Source of the DNA: CBDFKK01 sp965248815
Lineage (GTDB): Bacteria; Pseudomonadota; Alphaproteobacteria; SMXP01
Reading direction: 5' to 3'
DNA: 64,000 nucleotides
Assembly: GCA_965248815.1 (NCBI GenBank)
Contig: CBDFKK010000007.1
Span: forward strand, 186,001 to 250,000
Below the pieces are notes generated by a model. The model was not told the DNA's origin, ran no database searches, and saw nothing but the letters and a program-made list of their open reading frames with translations. Shown in pieces: positions 46,171-54,157 of this stretch. The first letter of the stretch is position 1, and every line of letters begins with the position of its first letter. The position numbers and the translations under genes were made by a program.

Positions 46171-46778
46171 CTAATTCAGGCGGTAACCCACTTGCGGAAT
46201 AGCTTCAGGACCGGCTCGATTCAAATGCTCACTGTCGATTTTGATGCGGCCACACTCCAACAATTCGTAGATATCCATGTCACCGGGATTGCAGAAACTG
46301 GCGAGTCGCTCCGTAAGCTTGCTCATAGGATCTAACAGTACGATATGCCGGTCGTTCCTGGATTTAGCGAGCTGCAGATAGGATGGAATTAGATTCATAT
46401 CGCGCTGCTTGCGTTCCTGTGTGATCTCAATGAACTCTGGTTCGTTTTCCCACAGATATTCCTCCAACGAAACCTCACCGGCCTTTGCATGGGCCATGGT
46501 CCATTTTCGGTCTTTCACAAATTTGCGGCCATCTTTGGTGACGAGGTCCGCACGGCACCTGGTTGGCCCGTCGTAAGCCCAGGGCGGATCTTCGGACACC
46601 GACCAGGCGAGAGGTGTCCCGGTGTTGTCCACCGTCGCATAGACAAAACCAGCGACTTCGCCATCCCCCAAATCATAGGGAGGCGAAGACTGAATGTAGC
46701 GCCAATTATATTTGACACCTGTCGCACTTCCTGAGATTTTGCTTTCAGCTGAGCTATATAAATTATTGCCAGTTGTAG
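46171..46778 (-). pseudogene. SGNH-hydrolase/AlgX-like protein, N-terminus removed by IS-B2
   Basis: About 200 residues remain of a protein whose upstream part runs into IS-B2; only IS-derived codons (MLTPD) precede it. The visible part has an SGNH-type end: YLQLAKSRNDRHIVLLDPMS and a closing DSEHLNRAGPEAI with the Asp-His pair typical of glycan O-acetylesterases/acetyltransferase partners. It fits the surface-glycan theme. The start was not found at the far side of either IS-B copy. Confidence 0.6.
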
Positions 46779-46864
46779 TGTCCGGCGTCAGCACTCATGG
46801 GACAGATTGAGGGAATTGCGTAAGGGAGAGTTTTTGGCCCATCGTCACACGAGAGGAGTGGACG

Positions 46865-47239
46865 ATGAGAGACAAAACAGTGCGCCATCAAGAAGCTGCG
46901 GAACGTACAGTCAAGGATATTCGCCGCTGGACGCGCAAACGCTATTCAGCTGAAGAGAAGATACGGATTGTGCTTGCCGGACTTCGCGGCGAAGACAGCA
47001 TTGCCGAGCTTTGCCGTCAGGAAGGCATCGCTCAGGGCATGTATTACACCTGGTCGAAGGAGTTTCTTGAAGCTGGCAAGAAGCGGCTGGCAGGCGATAC
47101 GGCGCGGGCCGCTAATACTGGTGAGATGAAGGACTTACGGCGCGAAGCGCAAGACCTCAAGGAAGTCGTTGCCGAACAAGCGTTGGAACTGCGCCTTCTG
47201 AAAAAAAGCATGATCGGGGATGGGGAGGATATCGAATGA
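46865..47239 (+). CDS. IS3 family transposase OrfA (IS-B copy 2)
   Basis: A 124-residue helix-turn-helix protein, homologous to the OrfA at 19.1-19.5 kb. The first 35 residues are identical to it, the rest carries many substitutions (CRQEGIAQGMYYTW here, CRREGIAESLYYSW there). It overlaps orfB by 4 bp. Confidence 0.92.
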   Translation: MRDKTVRHQEAAERTVKDIRRWTRKRYSAEEKIRIVLAGLRGEDSIAELCRQEGIAQGMYYTWSKEFLEAGKKRLAGDTARAANTGEMKDLRREAQDLKEVVAEQALELRLLKKSMIGDGEDIE

Positions 47240-48216
47240 GATATCCTGCATCCGAGAAGGCCGAGATCATCGGACTGGTTGAGCAATCACATCTGCCAGT
47301 TAAACGCACGCTGGATACACTCGGCATTCCACGGACAACATTCTATCGCTGGTACGATCAGTATCAAACTGGCGGTGTGGAAGCGCTGGAAGATCGGTCT
47401 CCAAAGCCGGGACGGGTATGGAACCGTATTCCCGATGACGTTCGAGACAAGATCGTTGATCTAGCGCTTGAAGAGCCTGAGTTGTCGCCGCGCGAGCTGG
47501 CTGTCAGGTTCACCGATACGCAAGGCTACTTCGTATCTGAAGCTTCGGTGTATCGCCTGCTCAAGGCTCTGGATCTGATCACCAGCCCAGCCTTTGTTGT
47601 CATCAAGGCGGCTGACGAGTTTACAGACAAGACCACGGCGCCAAATCAAATGTGGCAGACAGACTTCACCTATCTCAAGGTCATCGGCTGGGGCTGGTTT
47701 TACCTGTCGACGATCCTGGATGACTTCTCGCGCTATATCATTGCGTGGAAACTCTGCACCACGATGAGGGTTGAGGACGTTACCGAAACGCTGGAAGCAG
47801 CTCTCGCCGAATCCGGGCTCGATCAAGTTAATGTCGTTCACAAGCCGCGCCTGCTGTCCGACAATGGCCCGTCTTATATTGCTGGCGATCTTGCTGACTG
47901 GATGGATGATCAAGGCATGAAGCATGTACGCGGTGCGCCTTATCATCCGCAGACGCAAGGCAAAATTGAGCGTTGGCATCAGACGCTCAAGAACCGCATC
48001 TTGCTGCAAAACTATTATCTGCCTGGCGACCTGGAAGCGCAGATCGAAGACTTCGTCGGCCACTACAACCACCAGCGATATCACGAGAGCCTGAAGAACC
48101 TCACGCCTGCCGACGTCTACTTCGGGCGCGGCCAAACTATTCTATTGCAAAGAGAAAGGATTAAACGAAAAACAATCGAACACCGGCGCTTGCAACACCG
48201 CAAAGCCGCTGCTTAA
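47236..48216 (+). CDS. IS3 family transposase OrfB (IS-B copy 2)
   Basis: A 326-residue DDE transposase, complete, with MWQTDFTYLKV, LLSDNGPSYIAG and QGKIERWHQTLKNR giving the three acidic residues. Diverged from copy 1 mostly at silent sites, so both have been under selection or arrived separately. Confidence 0.93.
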   Translation: MRYPASEKAEIIGLVEQSHLPVKRTLDTLGIPRTTFYRWYDQYQTGGVEALEDRSPKPGRVWNRIPDDVRDKIVDLALEEPELSPRELAVRFTDTQGYFVSEASVYRLLKALDLITSPAFVVIKAADEFTDKTTAPNQMWQTDFTYLKVIGWGWFYLSTILDDFSRYIIAWKLCTTMRVEDVTETLEAALAESGLDQVNVVHKPRLLSDNGPSYIAGDLADWMDDQGMKHVRGAPYHPQTQGKIERWHQTLKNRILLQNYYLPGDLEAQIEDFVGHYNHQRYHESLKNLTPADVYFGRGQTILLQRERIKRKTIEHRRLQHRKAAA

Positions 48217-48290
48217 ATTGAAACAACAGATGAGCCAAAGACTCAGCTTGCTCAAATCGAAATCTGTTCCAATTTATCTGACGACGGACA

Positions 48291-48382
48291 CTGCCCTGAT
48301 CATCGCTCTCCCAAATCATTCCTTCTCGAAGGGTCAGGGTGTAGAAAACCAATGCCGCAAAGATAACAATCAGCAATACCAC
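48291..48382 (-). pseudogene. GT39-like glycosyltransferase, 5' part (rest at 19.6 kb)
   Basis: On the minus strand, GTG 48382 starts one membrane helix (VVLLIVIFAALVFYTLTL) and then REGMIWESDDQGS, the acidic catalytic loop of ArnT/PMT-type glycosyltransferases. The frame is cut by IS-B2 within the codon for Ser. Joining it at the AGGGCAG to 19578 gives QGSYLMHAQ in frame. Upstream of the GTG the frame stays open for about 41 more codons to a TGA near 48504, but without an ATG, GTG or TTG, so the true start may be this GTG. Confidence 0.8.
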
Positions 48383-48671
48383 ATAAGGACTGCCGAATGT
48401 CGAACGTAGTGACCAACGGTTCGGGACTCGAAGCGTAATAATGGGTGGTCCTATTTTCTGCGCGACCTCGTGACTACGCGCAACGATTCAGCTAGACGAT
48501 ATCGTCGCAGATGACGCAACTCATTGTCGAGGTCAATTCAATTTTCGACAAGCATCGGCGCGACTTTCTGCAAATGGCTCACAATCAACTAGACTGTCGA
48601 GCCAGAGTACGTCCATGTGCGCAATTAATTCGAACTCACCTGCGAACGGGAACGATGCGGTTCGGCACATT

Positions 48672-48771
48672 GAAATGATATGCGCTACGGGGAAATGACA
48701 TGCGCTACGGGAAAATGACATGCGCTACGGGGAAATGACATGCGCTAAGGGGAAATGATAGGCGCTGCGGG
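48672..48771. repeat. Five tandem 20-bp direct repeats
   Basis: Five units of exactly 20 bp, starting at 48672, 48692, 48712, 48732 and 48752, with the consensus GAAATGACATGCGCTACGGG and one to four changes per unit. The core TGCGCTA is kept in the first four. The rest of the 48.38-49.03 kb gap has no gene I can support. The repeats could be binding sites for a protein, or the repeated end of a lost IS21-like element. They are too close-packed and too short to be CRISPR. Confidence 0.85.
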
Positions 48772-48874
48772 ATCAAATCGCTGAGGCGTCGTTGCTACGA
48801 ATTAATGTCCCTACACACCGACACGACCTGTCTAACAGATGGAGCCCAACACAATATTCCTTAGTGTAGGACCG

Positions 48875-48902
48875 ATCGCCTTTCTTTGGCGATTGTGTTT
48901 TT
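48875..48902 (+). terminator. Rho-independent terminator without an upstream gene
   Basis: Stem ATCGCC / GGCGAT with loop TTTCTTT, followed by TGTGTTTTT on the plus strand. The nearest plus-strand gene is the IS-B2 transposase 660 bp before it. It may end IS-driven transcription, an unannotated small RNA, or a gene that has been deleted. Confidence 0.6.
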
Positions 48903-49030
48903 GGCTAGGACGGGCGCATAATTGCCCGCAAAACCTTACTCCTTTCAGTATTGTGGCGCGGTCGCCGCGCAGTGCTTCTTCCAGGTATAGACTGGGATCT
49001 CTCCCTTGACCCTCTTACAGGAACTCACGT

Positions 49031-50407
49031 GTGACATCATCTGAATCGCTCCCCAGCAGCGCCCCAAGCGAAGCCTATCCTCCGGCATCCGTCGCCTGGT
49101 ATGTCGTCGGCCTATTGACCTTTGCCAACCTCTTCGCCTTTTTAGACAGACTAATTCTGGCTTTGCTGATCACACCCATCAAGGCCGATTTGAGTTTGAC
49201 CGATACACAAATCAGCCTCCTCCTGGGTTTGGCTTTTGCTCTTCTTTATTCACTTCTCGGAATACCTGTCGGACGTCTGGCGGATCGCTTCAATCGTCGC
49301 ACCATACTTGCGGCAGGTATGGCGATTTGGTGCTTGGCGACGGCGGGGTGCGGACTAGCCCGCAACTTCGTAACGTTGTTTATCGGGCGACTAGGAATTG
49401 GCGTCGGTCAATCGGTGCTGAGCCCTTGCGCCTTATCACTTATTGCAGATCATTTTCCGCGGGAATCGCGCGCGCGCGCGGTTAGCATTTACAGCACCGG
49501 AATCGGCTTGGGCGCCGGCCTGTCTTTTATTCTGGGAGGGCAACTGGTCGGCTTTGTTACGGAAGCTGACCCGTTCGTATTGCCATTCTTCGGTGAGCTC
49601 GCAGCTTGGCAAACGGTTTTCATGATTGTCGGTTTGCCAGGCCTTATTGTCGTAGCCCTCCTCATGACCGTCTCCGAACCGACGCGCAAAGAAAAAATCG
49701 CCAGCACGAGTGGCGGTGATGCACCTGAAGTCATTCCCATTCCGCAAGTCATCAAATATATGGGCGATCGCTGGCAGGCGTTCGCCACATTGTTCTGCGG
49801 CATGGCAGCCGTCGTTATTCTCGGCTACGTTTTTTTGTCGTGGACGCCGGCAATGCTCGGTCGGGTTTTTGAGTGGTCTCCCGCTGATATTGGTCTCGGC
49901 TACGGTCTCGTCCTTTTCTTTTCCGGCCCCTTGGGCGTTATAGCCGGCGGCTGGATCGCGGACTACCTTTACAATAAAGGTAACAAGGATGCGCATCTGC
50001 TGACGGTGTTGATTGGCTTAGCCTTGTTCAACTTGCCTTTTGGCACTATTGCCCCTCTTGTCTCCAATCCGTATGGCGTATTGGCGTTCATGTTCCTCGC
50101 CACCCTCGGCGCAGGCATCTCTACAACGGGGGGCGCAGCCGCTATGACCATTATTGTACCCAACCAAATGCGCGGACAATTGACGGCGGTCTACTATTTC
50201 GTCATCGGTTTGGCAGGCCCAACCGTCGGAGCGACGCTGCCCGCCCTTATTACCGACTTTGTGTTTGCCGACGAGATGGCCCTACCATACTCAATGGCGA
50301 TTGCGACCGCCGTCATCGGTATTCTTGGAACGATTGTTTTGTTGGTCGGACGAAAGGCCTACAATCAAGTAGCCATTGACGCAGAGCAGGCGCAAACCCA
50401 ACAGTGA
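49031..50407 (+). CDS. MFS transporter, spinster-like
   Basis: A 458-residue transporter with twelve helices. The first (LTFANLFAFLDRLILALLIT), the loop GIPVGRLADRFNRRTILAAG and GIGVGQSVLSPCALSLIADH fit the spinster/organic-anion type of MFS. The start is GTG 49031, with AGGAACTC upstream. It is followed by an exported VOC protein whose ribosome site overlaps its stop, so this is a second MFS-VOC pair in the window, with the order reversed from the first. The substrate is unknown. Confidence 0.88.
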   Translation: MTSSESLPSSAPSEAYPPASVAWYVVGLLTFANLFAFLDRLILALLITPIKADLSLTDTQISLLLGLAFALLYSLLGIPVGRLADRFNRRTILAAGMAIWCLATAGCGLARNFVTLFIGRLGIGVGQSVLSPCALSLIADHFPRESRARAVSIYSTGIGLGAGLSFILGGQLVGFVTEADPFVLPFFGELAAWQTVFMIVGLPGLIVVALLMTVSEPTRKEKIASTSGGDAPEVIPIPQVIKYMGDRWQAFATLFCGMAAVVILGYVFLSWTPAMLGRVFEWSPADIGLGYGLVLFFSGPLGVIAGGWIADYLYNKGNKDAHLLTVLIGLALFNLPFGTIAPLVSNPYGVLAFMFLATLGAGISTTGGAAAMTIIVPNQMRGQLTAVYYFVIGLAGPTVGATLPALITDFVFADEMALPYSMAIATAVIGILGTIVLLVGRKAYNQVAIDAEQAQTQQ

Positions 50408-50418
50408 GGAGCTTTAAT

Positions 50419-50949
50419 ATGAATCTCCCGATCGGATTTGTGCTCTCTGGATTTATGGTCGTTGGTGCAATCTCGACATCGGTTGCGCAAGAATGGAAAC
50501 GCGAGGAACTCGAGACGGAGCTGCGCGGTATCGGTACGGTAATTCTTCGCTCGCACAATCCAGAAGAGTTGGCCGCCTATTACCGAACGCTCGGTTTTAA
50601 AGATTGGCGTCGCAGCGAGCGCATCATCGGTTTTCACGTCGGCGGCGGCGAAGGTCTTGAAATTGGCTACCTTGACGAAGGTATTGAACCCGCGCCGAGC
50701 CGCTCGTCGCGCACGCAAATCCAAGGACCTGTCCCAGTCTTTGGCACCCATGACATCGAAGGCGTCCTGGCCAACGCCGAGGCGAACGGTGCGCTCTTTA
50801 TCGAACCGGTCGGCCCCGGCGATCGCATCGACCTCTATTACATTGCCGACCCGGAAGGAAATGTCTTCGGCTTTCAAGAACGCGCGCCCATGTTCGGCGA
50901 CGACATGGAAATTGACGAAGGCGAGCCCTCTTGGCAGACGAACAATTGA
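50419..50949 (+). CDS. Exported VOC (glyoxalase-like) protein 3
   Basis: A 176-residue VOC-fold protein with a signal peptide (cut near SVA-QEW). It shares with the two genes at 36.3-37.4 kb the block SERIIGFHVGGGEGLEIGYL and the ending YYIADPEGNVFGFQERAPMFG. The start is ATG 50419, preceded by GAGGAGC; GTG 50404 lies within the end of the transporter gene. Translationally linked to the transporter upstream. Probably handles a compound in the periplasm; reaction unknown. Confidence 0.84.
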   Translation: MNLPIGFVLSGFMVVGAISTSVAQEWKREELETELRGIGTVILRSHNPEELAAYYRTLGFKDWRRSERIIGFHVGGGEGLEIGYLDEGIEPAPSRSSRTQIQGPVPVFGTHDIEGVLANAEANGALFIEPVGPGDRIDLYYIADPEGNVFGFQERAPMFGDDMEIDEGEPSWQTNN

Positions 50950-51034
50950 CGACCGGTCCCTAGCGGGCGCGGCCAAAACAGATTAATATTGAGCGCAGAA
51001 TTCCGATTGCGACGATCGAGAAGGGAGAAGTGCT

Positions 51035-52126
51035 TTGTCCGAATCCAAAACGCCATTCACCCGCGGTATGAGCGGCCCTCGCCCAGCCTTGCCGACACGC
51101 GCGGATGAGGCGTATCTCGACTTCGTCTCGGATGCGCGCCATTACTTAATGCATAAGCCGTTTGGCCGCATCCTTAAGGCAGGTCAAGAACATTTAGCTG
51201 AAACCGAGCAAAGTACCGGGCGCAGGCCGAACAGCATCGAAGCGCTCCGCGACGTATTGACTGAAATGCCGGAATTAGCAGTTTTCTTGCGTGCCAAGAG
51301 GTCGCTGCAGGAATTCAAGTCCTCACGCTTTCTCGAGTCGTTTGAGCCTTACATGGAGGCGTTTGAGCAAGAGCTGGACGCCGCCGATCGTGCCGGGCCC
51401 GGGTCGGTCAAATGGGATCCTGATTTTGTCTATCCCGACTACGCGAAGGTCGACATCCATATCATGCCCGGCGGTTATACGGGATCTAGCGTTGCCGGAT
51501 TGCTCTACGATCAAGGCACGCGCGTTTTTTTTGACGAGGCAGCGGACAAAGACGATCTGCATATTAACCTCGCCGAAAAAACGGCAACGCCTGCCGACGG
51601 TAACGTGAACCGCATACTTGATCTGGGCTGTTCCGTCGGCCAGCTCAGTTGCTCACTAAAACAGCGGTTTACTGAGGCCGAAGTCTGGGGCATCGATATA
51701 GGCGCGCCCATGGTGCGCTATGCTCACTGGCGCGCGATGCAGCATGATGTCGACGTTCACTTCGCACAAATGGCCAGTGAAGCCCTCTCCTTTCCGGACG
51801 AACATTTTGATTTGGTTACCGCCCACATTTTATTTCACGAAATTCCCGTCGAAATAATTCGTCAAACCCTCGAACAAGTTTTTCGCGTCCTCAGGAAAGG
51901 TGGCACCTTTGTCATGTTCGACTTTGCAACCGCTACAGACAAAGATCCAAGTTATACGGGCTTCATGGGTCAGATGGACGCCATCGACAACGGCGAGCCG
52001 TATGCCTTGGGCTTTGCACGCTGCGGCGTGGAAGACATCATCGAACAAGTTGGTTTTCAATTGCGCTCGCGGGACCCCAAGACCTTGCATGCGGAAGGCC
52101 GCGTCTGCGACAAGCCCCTGTCATGA
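51035..52126 (+). CDS. Class I SAM-dependent methyltransferase
   Basis: A 363-residue protein with a unique N-terminal helical region of about 185 residues and a C-terminal methyltransferase domain: motif I LDLGCSVGQLSCSLKQR, acidic loop EVWGIDIGAPM, motif IV FDLVTAHILFHEIP and post-motif VLRKGGTFVMFDFAT. The start TTG 51035 has AAGGGAGAAG seven bases upstream; ATG 51068 is an alternative. It sits in a run of small-molecule enzymes (VOC, epoxide-hydrolase-like, PNPOx-like, TauD), so methylation of a small metabolite is likely. Substrate unknown. Confidence 0.85.
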   Translation: MSESKTPFTRGMSGPRPALPTRADEAYLDFVSDARHYLMHKPFGRILKAGQEHLAETEQSTGRRPNSIEALRDVLTEMPELAVFLRAKRSLQEFKSSRFLESFEPYMEAFEQELDAADRAGPGSVKWDPDFVYPDYAKVDIHIMPGGYTGSSVAGLLYDQGTRVFFDEAADKDDLHINLAEKTATPADGNVNRILDLGCSVGQLSCSLKQRFTEAEVWGIDIGAPMVRYAHWRAMQHDVDVHFAQMASEALSFPDEHFDLVTAHILFHEIPVEIIRQTLEQVFRVLRKGGTFVMFDFATATDKDPSYTGFMGQMDAIDNGEPYALGFARCGVEDIIEQVGFQLRSRDPKTLHAEGRVCDKPLS

Positions 52127-52181
52127 GATCTATGAATGAGCGGTGCAATGACTCCCGTCAATCCGAACGGATGTGCAGCCA

Positions 52182-52601
52182 ATGACTGATACACAATCAA
52201 TTGCAGCGACAACCGAACAAGAAAACGAGGCGATCGCGCGACAATTCGTTCAGGCCTGGTCCGACATGGATGTCGATGCCATTTGCTCAATGCTTGCCGA
52301 AGACATCGTGTACATGATTTACGAAGGTGGCCCGGTTGAAACCGGCATAGAAGCCATTCGAGAACGCCTAACCGTGTTCATGAAGAGATGGAAAAAAGTT
52401 GAGTTTCAGATCGGCCGATTGAACGTCATTGGCCCGCTCGTCATTCACGAAAGAATTGAGGATTATCGCGGCGCGGACGGTCATCCGGACTGGCATTTTG
52501 AGGTGGCCGCCATGCTGGTCATTAAGGACGGCAAGATCTCGATATGGCGAGACTATGGATCACCGGGCGGACACCAGTCTTCTCCTATGCCAGAAAATTA
52601 G
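52182..52601 (+). CDS. SnoaL/limonene-1,2-epoxide-hydrolase-like protein
   Basis: A 139-residue NTF2-fold protein. It contains EAIARQFVQAWSDMDVDAIC, AEDIVYMIYEGGPVETGIEA and the closing KISIWRDYGSPGG, which fit the limonene-1,2-epoxide hydrolase/SnoaL group. Catalytic Asp and Arg residues of the epoxide hydrolases may be seen in IWRDY, but function is not certain. Start ATG 52182. It is downstream of the methyltransferase (55 bp), in one transcription unit with the next two genes by orientation and spacing. Confidence 0.78.
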   Translation: MTDTQSIAATTEQENEAIARQFVQAWSDMDVDAICSMLAEDIVYMIYEGGPVETGIEAIRERLTVFMKRWKKVEFQIGRLNVIGPLVIHERIEDYRGADGHPDWHFEVAAMLVIKDGKISIWRDYGSPGGHQSSPMPEN

Positions 52602-52647
52602 TCCTTCTCAATCAAGCGACAAAATCTATTCGCGGGAGGCGAGATCA

Positions 52648-53166
52648 ATGAGCACAGCGTATCCGTGGGTGGAACGCCCCTGGCCAGAAAAAGAACTTCC
52701 AAAAGACGAATTGCAAGAGCGCATTCTGCAATTGCTCGGTCTTAAGAATATCGGCGTGCTCGCCACCGTCGCCAAAGACGGCTCGCCCATTGCGAGCCCG
52801 ATCGAATATCACGCGGACGGCTTGGACCTTTACGTCACGCCCGATGCGGGCACGCCCAAATATAACGCCATCAAGCGCGATCCGCGCGTCTCCATCGCTA
52901 TCGATCTGGGCTATCACGGCTGGCAAAGCGTGCGCAGCGCGCAGTATTTCGGCCGCGCCGAGATGTTAGAGCCTCACACGCCGGGCTGGGACCGGGGTAT
53001 GAAAATCTTCAAGTGGCGCCAATCCGCCGAAGAGCTCGGCCACGACTTGAGCGCGCCGCCCGAGCGCGCGCTTACAAAAATTATCCCCGATCGAATTCTT
53101 TACATGGAGACCTGGCTTTGGAAGCAGGGCTATAGCTGGAAGCAATGGTGGCGCCGGGAGGAGTAA
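52648..53166 (+). CDS. Pyridoxamine 5'-phosphate oxidase-like protein, paralogue
   Basis: A 172-residue PNPOx-like split-barrel protein. ATG 52648 is preceded by GGGAGGCG; the open frame upstream overlaps the previous gene in another frame and is not coding. NIGVLATVAKDGSPIASPIE and DPRVSIAIDLGYHGWQSVRS match the paralogue at 24.0-24.6 kb along the whole length, including the Trp-rich ends. Only 13 bp separate it from the TauD gene, so the two are probably co-transcribed. FMN or F420 binding is likely by family. Confidence 0.84.
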   Translation: MSTAYPWVERPWPEKELPKDELQERILQLLGLKNIGVLATVAKDGSPIASPIEYHADGLDLYVTPDAGTPKYNAIKRDPRVSIAIDLGYHGWQSVRSAQYFGRAEMLEPHTPGWDRGMKIFKWRQSAEELGHDLSAPPERALTKIIPDRILYMETWLWKQGYSWKQWWRREE

Positions 53167-53179
53167 CGGAGAACGGGTC

Positions 53180-54055
53180 ATGACATATGATACTTTGGCC
53201 AACCGGACCGATCCGTGTTTTTCGAAATTCACGGCCGCACCTATCACGGGCTGCATCGGGGCCGAAATCGAAGGCGTTGATCTGTCCAAGCCGCTCGACG
53301 AGGACACGATCAAAGAAATTCACGACGCGTGGGTCCACTATCAAGTCCTGTTCTTTCGCAACCAGGACATAACGCCAAAGCAACAACTGAGGTTTGCGAC
53401 CTACTTTGGGGAGCCGCAGGCTCCGGGGTCTATTCCTACGTTGGCCGACATTCCCGAAGTCAAAAGTCAAGAAATGAAACGCCCTGACTTTATCGGCGGC
53501 GTAGACCTGCTGCATACGGACAATGCGAACGATGAAGTTCCGCTCAAAGGCTCAGTGCTCTATGCGGTCGATATGCCGTCTGCCGGAGGCGACACCATAT
53601 GGGTCAATCTCGAGGCGGCCTATATGGCGCTTTCCGAACCCATGAAAACTATGCTCGAAGGCCGCACCGCCGTTTATGACATGGCGGCCAAGGTTGACAA
53701 TATCATGCCGGCCTTTTCCGATTACGAGTCAAAGCAAAGAATTTACAAAGACAGCCCGCCCATGAACCACCCAGTTGTCCGAACACATCCAGTGTCGGGA
53801 CGCAAAAGCTTGTTCGTCAATGAGCAATTGGTGACAAGCATCAATGATCTTACTTCCGAGGAAAGTGACGTCATTTTGCGCTTCTTGTTCAGCCATTTGA
53901 AAAAGCCGCAATTCCAGTGCCGGTTTCGCTGGACGAATGGAACCGTGGCTTTTTGGGACAACCGCTCGACACAGCACATGATCGTGACGGATTTCTTCCC
54001 CGCTTATCGCTTAAATCACCGGGTCGGTATCAACGACACCCAACGGCCCGTATAA
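53180..54055 (+). CDS. TauD/TfdA family dioxygenase
   Basis: A 291-residue Fe(II)/2-oxoglutarate-dependent dioxygenase. The iron ligands are His and Asp in DLLHTDNAND and the distal His in NRSTQHMIVTDF; the 2-oxoglutarate-binding Arg is in YRLNHRVGI. GAEIEGVDLSKPLDEDTIKE at the start is typical. It fits breakdown of a sulfonate, phenoxy-acid or amine-like compound. Start ATG 53180. Coupled to the PNPOx-like gene. Confidence 0.92.
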   Translation: MTYDTLANRTDPCFSKFTAAPITGCIGAEIEGVDLSKPLDEDTIKEIHDAWVHYQVLFFRNQDITPKQQLRFATYFGEPQAPGSIPTLADIPEVKSQEMKRPDFIGGVDLLHTDNANDEVPLKGSVLYAVDMPSAGGDTIWVNLEAAYMALSEPMKTMLEGRTAVYDMAAKVDNIMPAFSDYESKQRIYKDSPPMNHPVVRTHPVSGRKSLFVNEQLVTSINDLTSEESDVILRFLFSHLKKPQFQCRFRWTNGTVAFWDNRSTQHMIVTDFFPAYRLNHRVGINDTQRPV

Positions 54056-54157
54056 CAAATCGACCAGACTACTCCGACACGCGGCCGCCGAACTTTCGAT
54101 TTTCGAAAATTACAAGGACGCGAATGCCGTCGGTGATGGTTTTCCAGTGGCAAACAC

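Larger units (their letters stand above)
46779..48290 (+). mobile_element. Insertion sequence IS-B copy 2 (IS3 family), 1512 bp
   Basis: Inverted relative to IS-B1 and of the same length. The left end starts TGTCCGGCGTCAG and the right end closes CTGACGACGGACA. The right flank starts with CTGCCCT, the complement of the AGGGCAG beside IS-B1, so one original target duplication is now shared by two copies. The first 195 bp match copy 1 with one mismatch; beyond that, differences are frequent. Confidence 0.91.

Noticed and set aside
48672..48771. CRISPR array
   Set aside because: The units are 20 bp with no spacers between them and there are no cas genes.
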